From Lentzea sp. NBRC 102530 (lineage in GTDB: Bacteria > Actinomycetota > Actinomycetes > Mycobacteriales > Pseudonocardiaceae): DNA of 64,000 nucleotides. Where the stretch lies: contig NZ_BSTF01000003.1 in NCBI RefSeq assembly GCF_030269365.1, positions 124,001 to 188,000 of the forward strand. The letters are read 5' to 3'. Below the pieces are notes generated by a model, which did not search any database, was not told where the DNA came from, and saw nothing but the letters and a program-made list of their open reading frames with translations. Position 1 is the first letter of the stretch; each line of letters opens with the position of its first letter. This document shows positions 1-6,942 of this stretch, piece after piece. The translations under genes were made by a program, and so were the position numbers.

Positions 1-1343
1 TGCGGTGCAGGCCTTGCCGGTGCCGGTGCCGGGGCTGCGGCTGCGGCCGGCGCGGTGGGCTGCGGCTGTGCCGGGGCTGCGGCCGGAGCCGGTTCCGCCG
101 GCTGTTGGGAGCGGCGGGTGAAGACCGGGGCGCCTGCCGGTAGCGCGGCGGCCGGGGCGTCGCCGCCTGCCGCTGCGATGGTGGCCGGGGGGCGCCGTTC
201 CAGCTGTTCGAGGCGTTGGAGCAGGGCTGCTTCCGACTGGCTCACGGACGGGAGCAGCATTCGGGAGACGAGGAGTTCCAGGAGCAGGCGGGGGGCGGTG
301 GCTCCGCGCATGTCGACCAGGCCCTGGTGGACGATTTCGGCGTAGCGGGTGAGGGCCGCCGGGCCGATTCGTTCTGCCTGGGCCGACATGGTGGCCAGCT
401 CGTCCTCCGGAGCGCTGACCAGGTTGCGGTCCGCCGCGTCCGGGACCGCGCAGAGCAGGACCAGGTCGCGGAGGCGGTCGAGCAGGTCCGAGGCGAAGCG
501 GCGGGGGTCGTGGCCCGCGTCGACCAGGCGGTCGATGGTGCCGAAGACCGAGGCTCCGTCGCCCGCGGCGAGGCCGTCGACCACGTCGTTGATCAGGGCA
601 GAGTCGGTCACGCCGAGCAGGGTGATGGCCCGCTCGTACTTCACGCCGTCCGGGCCCGCGCCGGAGAGGAGCTGGTCCATGACGGACTGGGTGTCGCGGG
701 CCGAGCCGCCGCCCGCGCGGATCACCAGCGGGAAGACGGACGGTTCGACGGCCACGCCCTCCGCGGCGCAGTTGCGTTCCAGCAGGGTGCGCATGACGCC
801 GGGCGGGATCAGGCGGAACGGGTAGTGGTGCGTGCGGGAGCGGATGGTCGGGAGGACCTTGTCCGGTTCCGTGGTGGCGAAGATGAAGATCAGGTGGTCC
901 GGCGGCTCTTCCACGATCTTCAGCAGGGCGTTGAAGCCCTGCGTGGTGACCATGTGCGCCTCGTCGATGATGAAGACGCGGTACTTGGACTCGGCCGGGG
1001 CGTAGAAGGCCTTGTCGCGGAGTTCGCGCGCGTCTTCGACACCACCGTGCGAGGCGGCGTCGAGCTCGACCACGTCGACGCTGCCCGTGCCGTTGGGAGC
1101 GAGGCCGATGCAGCTGTTGCACTCGCCGCACGGGTCGGGCGTGGGGCCCTTCACGCAGTTCAGCGAGCGGGCGAGGATGCGGGCCGACGACGTCTTGCCG
1201 CAGCCTCGCGGGCCGCTGAAGAGGTACGCGTGGTTCACCCGGCCCGCCGCCAGCGCGGTGCGCAGCGGGTCGGTCACGTGCTCCTGGCCAACGACCTCGG
1301 AGAACGTGGCCGGGCGGTACTTGCGATACAGAGCGAGGGCCAC
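1..1343 (-). CDS. dnaX: DNA polymerase III gamma/tau subunit, 3' end outside the window
   Basis: Clamp-loader ATPase of the replisome that loads the sliding clamp. The GTG at 1343 opens a frame that stays open to the window edge (about 447 codons seen). Visible landmarks: the N-terminal LYRKYRP signature, Walker A GPRGCGKTS at about residues 44-52, a zinc module with Cys63, Cys72, Cys75 and Cys78, Walker B IIDEAH, and sensor-region ATTEPDKVLPTIRSR. The last visible part turns into an Ala/Pro/Gly-rich linker, as is usual before the tau domain. It lies just downstream of the SRP RNA gene on the same strand, a common actinobacterial arrangement, so both may share a promoter. The C-terminus and stop codon cannot be seen. 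Confidence 0.97.
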   Translation of the reverse strand, partial: MALALYRKYRPATFSEVVGQEHVTDPLRTALAAGRVNHAYLFSGPRGCGKTSSARILARSLNCVKGPTPDPCGECNSCIGLAPNGTGSVDVVELDAASHGGVEDARELRDKAFYAPAESKYRVFIIDEAHMVTTQGFNALLKIVEEPPDHLIFIFATTEPDKVLPTIRSRTHHYPFRLIPPGVMRTLLERNCAAEGVAVEPSVFPLVIRAGGGSARDTQSVMDQLLSGAGPDGVKYERAITLLGVTDSALINDVVDGLAAGDGASVFGTIDRLVDAGHDPRRFASDLLDRLRDLVLLCAVPDAADRNLVSAPEDELATMSAQAERIGPAALTRYAEIVHQGLVDMRGATAPRLLLELLVSRMLLPSVSQSEAALLQRLEQLERRPPATIAAAGGDAPAAALPAGAPVFTRRSQQPAEPAPAAAPAQPQPTAPAAAAAPAPAPARPAP

Positions 1344-1380
1344 GCCCGGAACAGTACCGGTGGGCACCGACACAAAAAGG

Positions 1381-1467
1381 GGACCCCGTGCACCCACCAG
1401 AGCCCGCTTATCCTTGCTGCCTTCCGGCCCTGGGGAGGTTCGCGAGATGTGTGCCGCACGAGGTCCG
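1381..1467 (-). ncRNA. ffs: Signal recognition particle RNA (small 4.5S type)
   Basis: RNA scaffold of the bacterial SRP, which binds Ffh. On the minus strand the conserved apical domain reads GAACCUCCCCAGGGCCGGAAGG followed by CAGCAAGGAUAAG, including the invariant GGAAGGCAGCA tetraloop and symmetric-loop region. The ends pair as GGACCUCGUGC with GCACGGGGUCC, which closes the hairpin, and a run of five T follows at once as terminator. The ends are set from this pairing. It lies between the DinB-like gene and dnaX. Confidence 0.92.
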
Positions 1468-1472
1468 ACGCA

Positions 1473-1508
1473 AGTGTAGCGAACGATCTACTTCGAACGT
1501 GTGTTCGA
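1473..1508 (-). promoter_or_regulatory. Promoter of SRP RNA/dnaX overlapped by a perfect LexA (SOS) box
   Basis: Positions 1493-1508 read TCGAACGTGTGTTCGA, a perfect match to the actinobacterial SOS box TCGAAC-N4-GTTCGA. On the minus strand a -10-like TACACT lies at 1478-1473, about 6 nt before the 5' end deduced for the SRP RNA. A -35 spaced 16-18 bp from it falls inside the SOS box. The arrangement predicts LexA control of this transcript. The site also lies just before the stop codon of the upstream gene (1488). Confidence 0.7.
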
Positions 1509-2060
1509 GTCGTCCACAGTGTTGTCCCCACCTGTGGACAACTTCCGGCCCGTGGCGAGGAGCAGCAGCTCAGGGGCCGGAAGATCGGGAATTCCGGTGT
1601 CGCGGAAACGCTTGCGAGCACCCCAGAACGGGCTCTTCAGCACGTGCTCGAGCGCGGCCCGGGCGGGTTCGGGCGGCATCTCGCGGACGCGGCCCAGCGG
1701 GCGGGCGACGTCCTGGCCGTGGACCAGGAAGTCGACCAGCGGATCGATCGGCGCGGCCATCGGGGCGCGCTTCGGGGAGGCCGCCGTCGCGCGGATCTGC
1801 GCGATCAACTCCGACCGGGTGAACCGCGCGGCGATCGCGCGGGCCTTCAGGTCCTCCATGCGCTCCCAGTCGAACCGCGCCCGCACGATGCCCGTCAGCA
1901 CGTCGCCCCAGCCGGTGCGGGTCGACGTGGTCAGGTGCGCGGCCATGACCTGCACGGTCCAGCCGGCGCAGAGGGTCTCGCGCTGCCACTCGTCGTCGGT
2001 CAGGTCCTCGAGGAGGTCCGCGACGCCCAGGCGTTCGGCCTCCAGCCACTTCATGATCAT
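1488..2060 (-). CDS. MDMPI/DinB-fold TIGR03083-like protein
   Basis: A 190-residue protein of the mycothiol-dependent maleylpyruvate isomerase/DinB four-helix family. It begins MIMKWLEAERL and has LEDLTDDEWQRETLCAGWTV, the usual pattern in which a DinB-type helix leads to the metal-binding His in VQVMAAHL, and a later His in DFLVHGQD. Family members act with mycothiol or other thiols, but most have no known substrate. The ATG at 2060 overlaps the stop of the upstream sigma factor gene (ATGA), so translation is probably coupled. This makes it the third gene of the ECF42 operon. Only the N-terminal MDMPI domain is present; the C-terminal sterol-carrier-like domain is absent. Confidence 0.8.
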   Translation of the reverse strand: MIMKWLEAERLGVADLLEDLTDDEWQRETLCAGWTVQVMAAHLTTSTRTGWGDVLTGIVRARFDWERMEDLKARAIAARFTRSELIAQIRATAASPKRAPMAAPIDPLVDFLVHGQDVARPLGRVREMPPEPARAALEHVLKSPFWGARKRFRDTGIPDLPAPELLLLATGRKLSTGGDNTVDDSNTRSK

Positions 2061-3235
2061 GATTGCCCCTCGACGGCCGCCAGCCTGCGGCGCAGGAAGT
2101 CCTGTTCGGAGTCGGTGCCCGCGAGCGCGATGGCGTCGCGGTAGGCCTGGGCGGCCTCGGCGTCGCGGCCCAGGCGGTGCAGCAGGTCCGCCCTGGCCGC
2201 GCGGTACGGGTGGTAGTCGCGCAGCCTGGGTTCGCCGGACAGCGCGTCGAGCAGTGCGAGCCCGGCCGCGGCCCCGTCGCGCATGGCGATCGCGGCCGCC
2301 CTGTTCAGCGCGACGACCGGCGACGGCGCGAGCTTCGCCAGCACGTCGTAGAGCGCCACGATCTGCGTCCAGTCGGTGCTGTCGAAGTCCGGCGCCTCGT
2401 CGTGCAACGCGTTGATGGCCGCCTGCACGCCGTACGGGCCGTATCCGCCCGTCAACGCGCGTTCGGCCAATGCGGTGCCCTCGGCGATCATGTCGCGGTC
2501 CCACAGCTCCCGATCCTGGTCTTCGAGGAGTTCGCCGCGGGCGTCCCGCCGGGCGTGGAGCAGCAGCATCAACGCCAGCAGCCCCGCGACCTCGCGTTCG
2601 GGCAGCAGGCCGTGCAGGATCCTGGCCAGCCTGATCGCCTCGTCGGCGAGGTCGTCGCGCCGCGCCGCGTACCCCTCGGTGAAGATCGAGTAGACGGCCT
2701 GCAGGACGCCGGGCAGGCGTTCCGGGAGCTCGTGCGGGTCCGGCACGCGGAACGGGATGCGCGCTTGGCTGATCTTCTTCTTCGCGCGCACGATCCGTTG
2801 CTGCATGGTCGTGACCGGCACCAGGTAGGCCCGCGCGACCTCGGGCGTCGTGAACCCGGCCAGGCAGCGCAGGACGAGCGCACCCCGGTCCTCCTCCGCG
2901 AGCGCGGGGTGCGCGCACGTGAAGAACAGCTCCAGCCGCTCGTCCGGCAGCGCGTCCCCCACCGGCGGGTCCGCCCGGTCCACCTCGACCTGGAGGATCG
3001 CGAGCCGCGCCGCGTGCACCCGGTCCCGCCGCAACCGGTCGACGGCCTTGCGGCGCGCGGTCGTGAGCAACCACGCGCCGGGGCGGTCCGGCACCCCGTC
3101 CACCGGCCAGTGCCGCAGCGCCGCCTCGACGGCGTCGGAGGTGACCTCCTCGGCCAGGTCGAGGTCGCCGAAGCGCTTGACCAGGGTGGCGAGCAGCCGG
3201 CCGCGCTCCTCCCGGAACACCTGCTCGACGTTCAT
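2057..3235 (-). CDS. ECF42-type RNA polymerase sigma factor with long C-terminal extension
   Basis: A 392-residue sigma-70 family protein. Region 2 (about residues 1-75: EEVTSDAVEAALRHWP, WLLTTARRKAVDRLRR) and region 4 (about 105-165: LRCLAGFTTPEVARAYLVP with the QQRIVRAKKKI helix) are followed by a roughly 200-residue extension rich in TPR-like helices (LALMLLLHARR, ALNRAAAIAM, YRAARADLLHRLG). This layout is typical of ECF42, in which the extension replaces an anti-sigma factor. The partner DGPF gene sits 4 bp upstream, the hallmark pairing of this group. What activates ECF42 factors is not generally known. The stop overlaps the start of the next gene. Confidence 0.92.
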   Translation of the reverse strand: MNVEQVFREERGRLLATLVKRFGDLDLAEEVTSDAVEAALRHWPVDGVPDRPGAWLLTTARRKAVDRLRRDRVHAARLAILQVEVDRADPPVGDALPDERLELFFTCAHPALAEEDRGALVLRCLAGFTTPEVARAYLVPVTTMQQRIVRAKKKISQARIPFRVPDPHELPERLPGVLQAVYSIFTEGYAARRDDLADEAIRLARILHGLLPEREVAGLLALMLLLHARRDARGELLEDQDRELWDRDMIAEGTALAERALTGGYGPYGVQAAINALHDEAPDFDSTDWTQIVALYDVLAKLAPSPVVALNRAAAIAMRDGAAAGLALLDALSGEPRLRDYHPYRAARADLLHRLGRDAEAAQAYRDAIALAGTDSEQDFLRRRLAAVEGQS

Positions 3236-3239
3236 CGGC

Positions 3240-3578
3240 TCAGAAGTCGAACTCGGCGATCGGCCTGACCACCACGGCCCCGCCGTCCCGCGACCCGGGG
3301 CACTTCGCGGCCCATTCCAGTGCGGCGTCGAGGTCGGGCACGTCGATGACGTCGTACCCGCCGAGCACCTCGCGGGTCTCCGCGAACGGTCCGTCGGTGA
3401 CGCTGCGCCTGCCGTCCGGTCCGACCTGGACGGTGGTGGCGGTGACGAGGTCCGCGAGCGAGTGGCCGGAGACCAGGACGCCCGCGTCCTTCATCTCCTT
3501 CTCGTAGGCGATCCAGTCCTCGACGGTGCACGTCGCCTGCTGGTCAGAGGCCGCGTAGATCAACAGCATGTACTTCAC
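3240..3578 (-). CDS. YciI/DGPF-domain protein, partner of the ECF42 sigma factor
   Basis: A 112-residue ferredoxin-like YCII-family protein carrying the defining motif TDGPFAETREVLGGY at about residues 61-75. It starts at GTG 3578, preceded by GAGGAGGG at good spacing. DGPF proteins are almost always encoded next to ECF42 sigma factors and are thought to be regulators or targets of them; their biochemistry is unresolved. First gene of the three-gene operon with the sigma factor and the DinB-like gene. Confidence 0.9.
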   Translation of the reverse strand: MKYMLLIYAASDQQATCTVEDWIAYEKEMKDAGVLVSGHSLADLVTATTVQVGPDGRRSVTDGPFAETREVLGGYDVIDVPDLDAALEWAAKCPGSRDGGAVVVRPIAEFDF

Positions 3579-4286
3579 GTTTGCCCTCCTCGGTCCGGTC
3601 TCACGGGATCACGACGAGCGGGCACCCGCCAGATCGACACAGGTCTTCAAGATCTTTTTCGACGCTCTCGGAGCCCTCGATGCCGGGTGTAAAGTGCCGA
3701 TGCGTTGGTCGATTGATCGACAAAAAAGCGAAACGGTGCCGGATCGCTCATTTCCGAGGTCTGCCAACCTCGGCGCTTTCCGAACACCGCTCCGCATTTT
3801 GTGGTGAACGTGCCGCTAAGCCAGCGGCGGATAGCCTCCGCCCTGGCTCAGCATCGCGAACCCCTGCAGCAGCAGGGCTCCGGCCAGCACGGCCAGATGA
3901 CGTACGACGCGCCGCATCTCCTTGCAGCAGCACGATTTGTGACTGGGCACCACACCTCCCTTCGCATGACAGATCGTGCCGAGAAGGCACGGCTCGAGGA
4001 CGCGGCAAGCCTAGTCACTACTGATCGGTAGGCCCTTTCCGATGGACCACTCAGGGTGATACCGCCGCGCTGACGTCGCCATTTCACGGCCCCCTCGAAT
4101 CAACGGGTGCTTTTCTGCACGGGGCCCGAGGGATGCAACAGGCCATCCCCGAACGCTGCGGCGCCACCGCAGCGACGCCCGCCGAGCCTGCGACCAAGGG
4201 CCCCGGGCACTCCCCTGACCGGCCGCGACTTCGCCTGCCGACCCCCGTTTTGGGTCCCGGAACACCCGTCCGGTAAGGTTCTCCAC
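3579..4286. other. Long intergenic region with one candidate small gene
   Basis: About 700 bp between the ECF42 operon and tRNA-Ser(GGA). No convincing long gene is present on either strand. The 3640-3800 part is noticeably more A+T-rich than its surroundings and could hold the promoter of the ECF42 operon. The only coding candidate I support is the small minus-strand frame at 3816-3950. Confidence 0.5.
3816..3950 (-). CDS. Candidate small hydrophobic peptide with a Cys triplet
   Basis: A 44-residue frame that begins VPSHKSCCCKEMRRVVRHL, continues with a hydrophobic Ala/Leu stretch (LAVLAGALLLQGFAML), and ends SQGGGYPPLA. A good ribosome site (AAGGGAGG) stands 4 nt before the GTG at 3950; a second GTG is adjacent at 3953. 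The charged N-terminus followed by one hydrophobic segment suggests a membrane or exported peptide, and three adjacent cysteines precede it. I do not recognise a family. The main reasons to believe in it are the ribosome site and the clean hydrophobic pattern. Confidence 0.4.
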   Translation of the reverse strand: MPSHKSCCCKEMRRVVRHLAVLAGALLLQGFAMLSQGGGYPPLA

Positions 4287-4371
4287 GGAGGATTCGCATA
4301 GCGGCCTAGTGCGCACGACTGGAAATCGTGTTGGGTTCACCCCCTCACGGGTTCAAATCCCGTATCCTCCG
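4287..4371 (+). tRNA. tRNA-Ser (anticodon GGA)
   Basis: Acceptor GGAGGAT pairs with ATCCTCC. The anticodon stem CACGA/TCGTG encloses CTGGAAA, giving anticodon GGA. It has a long class II variable arm, TΨC stem-loop GGGTTCAAATCCC, and discriminator G at 4371. CCA is not encoded. Confidence 0.95.
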
Positions 4372-4381
4372 CTCTCGTTGC

Positions 4382-4418
4382 CGAAGGGCGTCGGACGTTC
4401 AACGTCCGGCGCCCTTCG
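4382..4418 (+). terminator. Hairpin terminator after tRNA-Ser(GGA)
   Basis: Two stacked stems: CGAAGGGC (4382-4389) with GCCCTTCG (4411-4418), and CGGACGTT (4392-4399) with AACGTCCG (4401-4408). It lies just downstream of the tRNA and ends 14 bp before the next start codon. No clear T-run, as is common in high-G+C actinomycetes. Confidence 0.75.
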
Positions 4419-4432
4419 CGCGTTGTGGGTAC

Positions 4433-4963
4433 ATGCTGTCCGAAGACCTGATGCTCCTGTTCCTCGACGAGGTGGCCGGTGGCGTGCGCGCGGACGCCTC
4501 GTCGGTCGAGCACGCGCTCGCGGGGGCCGCGCTGCTGGACCAGGTCCGCTCCGGGCTGGTCCCCGAACCCGCCCGGCCGCACCGGGCCGTCGCGAAGCTG
4601 CGCAGGCACGTGCGGCGGGACGTGATGGCGCGGCTCGAGGCGCGTGGTGTGCTCACGGTGGAGCGGACCAGGGTTCTCGGGATCTTCTCGGTGCGGACGC
4701 ACTCGCTGCACGCGCCCGACGAGGTGCGTGAGCTGAGGCGGCTGGTGGGTGACGTCGCGCTCGGGCACAAGGCGCCGGACGAGCGCACGACGGCGCTGAT
4801 TTCCGTGCTGTACGCGGTCAGGGCGTTGCACAAGGTCTTCGACGGCGACAAGCGCGAGATGAACGCTCGCGCCAAGGAGATCACGCGCGGCGAGTGGGCC
4901 GGTGATGCCGTGCAGAAGGCGATCAGAGCCAGGCGCGCGGCCGCGGCCGCCGCTTCGTCCTGA
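4433..4963 (+). CDS. GPP34-family protein, paralogue 1 (internally shortened)
   Basis: A 176-residue member of the GPP34 family (eukaryotic relative: Golgi phosphoprotein 3, which binds PI4P). The N-terminal MLSEDLMLLFLDE, the middle GVLTVERTRVLGIF, ALISVLYAVRALHKVFDGDK and the C-terminal EWAGDAVQKAI match the three genes that follow. Compared with them, about 30 residues are missing between the first helical part (QVRSGLV) and HRAVAKLRRHV; this is the strand-rich stretch read as DGKRLAVVDPTPL in paralogue 2. It may have lost part of the ligand-binding core. The function of bacterial GPP34 proteins is unknown. First gene of a four-gene operon. Confidence 0.85.
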   Translation: MLSEDLMLLFLDEVAGGVRADASSVEHALAGAALLDQVRSGLVPEPARPHRAVAKLRRHVRRDVMARLEARGVLTVERTRVLGIFSVRTHSLHAPDEVRELRRLVGDVALGHKAPDERTTALISVLYAVRALHKVFDGDKREMNARAKEITRGEWAGDAVQKAIRARRAAAAAASS

Positions 4964-4973
4964 GGAGGCGGGG

Positions 4974-5651
4974 ATGACCGAATATCGTGGGCGCATGCTG
5001 GCTGAAGACCTGATGCTGCTGTTCATCGACGAGACCGACGGACGCGTGCTGGTGGACTCGACGTCGATCGGCAACGCGCTGGCCGGGGCCGTGCTGCTGG
5101 AGCTCGTCAACTCCGGCCGGGTGGCGTTCGAGGCCGACGGCAAGAGGCTCGCCGTGGTCGATCCGACGCCGTTGCGCAGCGAGTTCCTGCAGGAGTCGTT
5201 GTCGCGCATCGACAAGCCCATGAAGCCGCAGCGCGCGGTGGAGCGGTTGCGCAACCACGTGCGGGACAACGTGATGGCGCAGCTTCAGGGCCGTGGTGTG
5301 CTCACGGTCGAGAAGTCCAAGGTGCTCGGCCTCTTCCCCAAGACGCACTACTCGATCCAGGACCACAAGGCGTTCAGCGAGATCCGTGACCGCGTCGGCA
5401 ACGTCGCGCTCGGGTACGCGGCACCGGACGACCGCACGGGCGCGCTGATCTCCTTGCTGTACGCGGTGAAGGGGCTGCACAAGGTCTTCAAGGGCGACAA
5501 GCGCGAGATGAACGCGCGGGCCAAGCAGATCTCCGCGGGCAGCTGGGCGGGCGACGCGGTGAAGAAGGCGCTGGAAGCGGTGCAGGTCGCGGTCATGGCG
5601 GCCGTGGTGGCCTCGACGGCGGCGACGGCCTCGACGGGCGGTTCCAGCTGA
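4974..5651 (+). CDS. GPP34-family protein, paralogue 2
   Basis: A 225-residue full-length GPP34 protein. The ATG at 4974 has a GGAGGCGGGG ribosome site; a second ATG at 4995 aligns exactly with the starts of the paralogues. Core motifs are LAEDLMLLFIDE, ALAGAVLLELVNSGRV, VVDPTPL, RGVLTVEKSKVLGLF and ISLLYAVKGLHKVFKGDKREMN. The C-terminus has an Ala/Val/Thr-rich tail (about 25 residues) that could contact a membrane. It follows paralogue 1 by 10 bp and its stop overlaps the start of paralogue 3. Confidence 0.88.
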   Translation: MTEYRGRMLAEDLMLLFIDETDGRVLVDSTSIGNALAGAVLLELVNSGRVAFEADGKRLAVVDPTPLRSEFLQESLSRIDKPMKPQRAVERLRNHVRDNVMAQLQGRGVLTVEKSKVLGLFPKTHYSIQDHKAFSEIRDRVGNVALGYAAPDDRTGALISLLYAVKGLHKVFKGDKREMNARAKQISAGSWAGDAVKKALEAVQVAVMAAVVASTAATASTGGSS

Positions 5652-6286
5652 TGCTGCACGGAGACCTGATGGTCTTGTTCATCGTTCCGGAGACCGGACG
5701 GCTGCACGTCAGCGGCTCGGCCGCGGAGAACGCGCTCGCCGGCGCCGTGCTGATCGAGCTCGTGGAGGCGGGCCGCGTCGCGTTCGAGCCCAACGGCAAG
5801 AAGATGCGGGTCGTCGATCCGACGCCGGTGAACGACCCGGTGCTCAACGAGGCGCTCGGCCTGCTGACCAAGCCGCTGCGGCCGCAGTCGGCGGTCGAGC
5901 GGGTGCGGAAGCGGTTGTGGGACAACGTGGTCCGGCAGGCGCAGGACCACGGGACGATCAGGGTCGAGCCGCGCAAGGTGCTCGGGATCTTCCCCGCGAA
6001 GAGCTACCCGATCGTCGACGAGGCCGGGGCGGAGAGGCTGCGCAAGGCCGTCGGTGAGGTCGTGCACGGGTATCGGGGTGCGGACGCGCGGATCGGGTCG
6101 CTGATCACGTTGCTGTACGCGGTGGACGCCGTGCACAAGGTGTTCCCCGGCGACAAGCGCGAGATCAAGCGGCGCGCCAAGGAGATCGCGCGCGGCAACT
6201 GGGCGGGTGACGCCGTTCGCCGTGCGGTGGAAGCGATCCAGGCCGGGGTGACCGCCGCCGCGTCGGCCGCCGCGTCCGGGGAGTGA
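5651..6286 (+). CDS. GPP34-family protein, paralogue 3
   Basis: A 211-residue GPP34 protein. The ATG at 5651 shares its first base with the stop of paralogue 2 (TGATG), which indicates translational coupling. Core motifs are LHGDLMVLFIV, ALAGAVLIELVEAGRVAF, RVVDPTPVNDP, KVLGIFPAKSYPI and ITLLYAVDAVHKVFPGDKREIK. It differs from paralogue 2 in the N-terminal acidic patch (ETGRLHV instead of ETDGRVLV). No signal peptide or membrane segment apart from the Ala-rich tail, so it is expected in the cytosol or at the inner membrane surface. Confidence 0.88.
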   Translation: MLHGDLMVLFIVPETGRLHVSGSAAENALAGAVLIELVEAGRVAFEPNGKKMRVVDPTPVNDPVLNEALGLLTKPLRPQSAVERVRKRLWDNVVRQAQDHGTIRVEPRKVLGIFPAKSYPIVDEAGAERLRKAVGEVVHGYRGADARIGSLITLLYAVDAVHKVFPGDKREIKRRAKEIARGNWAGDAVRRAVEAIQAGVTAAASAAASGE

Positions 6287-6912
6287 CGTTGCTGCCCGAG
6301 GATCTCCTGCTGCTGTTCGTCAACGAGCAGACCGGCCATGTGCTGGCCGGGCCGGAGACCGTGACGAACGCGCTTTCGGGCGGCATGCTGGCCGAACTGG
6401 TGCACTCGGGGCGGCTGGGATACGACCCGCACGCGAAGCAGTTGCGGATCGCCGATCCGACGCCGTTGCCGCACCCGTTCCTGCACGAGTCGCTGACGAG
6501 GTTGCACGTGCCGCTGACACCACGCCGGGCCGTGTCGAGGACAAGGCGGTACGTGCGGGACACCGTGCTGACGGGGCTGGAGGCGCGGGGCGTCCTGACG
6601 ACGCAGAAGCGGATCTTCGGCGGCTTCGTGATCCGTGACGCCGGGGCGGTGCGCGAGGTGCGCACGGCGACCGGCAGCGTGCTGTTCGGGCATCGGTCGC
6701 CGGACGTGCGCGCCGGGACGTTGATCTCGTTGCTGCACGCGGTGAACGCGGTGCACAAGGTGTTCGGTGGGCCCGAGCACGAACTGACGGCCCGGGCGAA
6801 GCAGATCGCCGACGCCCAGTCCCCTGCCGTCGTCGCGATCCACGCCGCCGTCGTCGCGGAGATGGTGGTCGCGAAAGTGGCCGCCACCTCGGAGGGAAGA
6901 CTCCTGAGGTAG
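6283..6912 (+). CDS. GPP34-family protein, paralogue 4
   Basis: A 209-residue GPP34 protein starting at GTG 6283, overlapping the previous stop (GTGA). Motifs are LPEDLLLLFVNE, ALSGGMLAELVHSGRLGY, RIADPTPLPHPF, ARGVLTTQKRIFGGF and LISLLHAVNAVHKVFGG. It is the most diverged copy: the Asp-Lys-Arg after VFGG is replaced by PEHEL. The 3' end forms part of the operon's terminator hairpin. Confidence 0.87.
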   Translation: MTLLPEDLLLLFVNEQTGHVLAGPETVTNALSGGMLAELVHSGRLGYDPHAKQLRIADPTPLPHPFLHESLTRLHVPLTPRRAVSRTRRYVRDTVLTGLEARGVLTTQKRIFGGFVIRDAGAVREVRTATGSVLFGHRSPDVRAGTLISLLHAVNAVHKVFGGPEHELTARAKQIADAQSPAVVAIHAAVVAEMVVAKVAATSEGRLLR

Positions 6913-6919
6913 CGGCCAC
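6877..6919 (+). terminator. Terminator of the GPP34 operon
   Basis: GTGGCCGC (6877-6884) pairs with GCGGCCAC (6912-6919), extended inward by ACCTC/GAGGT. The hairpin includes the last codons and stop of paralogue 4. It may also serve the convergent nuclease gene. Confidence 0.7.
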
Positions 6920-6942
6920 CAGTGCCGTGCTTGAAGAAGTAC

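Noticed and set aside
216..2144. Long open frame on the plus strand opposite dnaX and the DinB-like gene
   Set aside because: Shadow of high-G+C coding on the minus strand; low complexity, no motif, and it runs over the SRP RNA gene.
1488..3074. Minus frame joining the DinB-like gene to sequence inside the sigma factor gene
   Set aside because: Only the part after 2060 has family similarity; the rest is out-of-frame sigma factor sequence rich in Arg/Gly/Pro.
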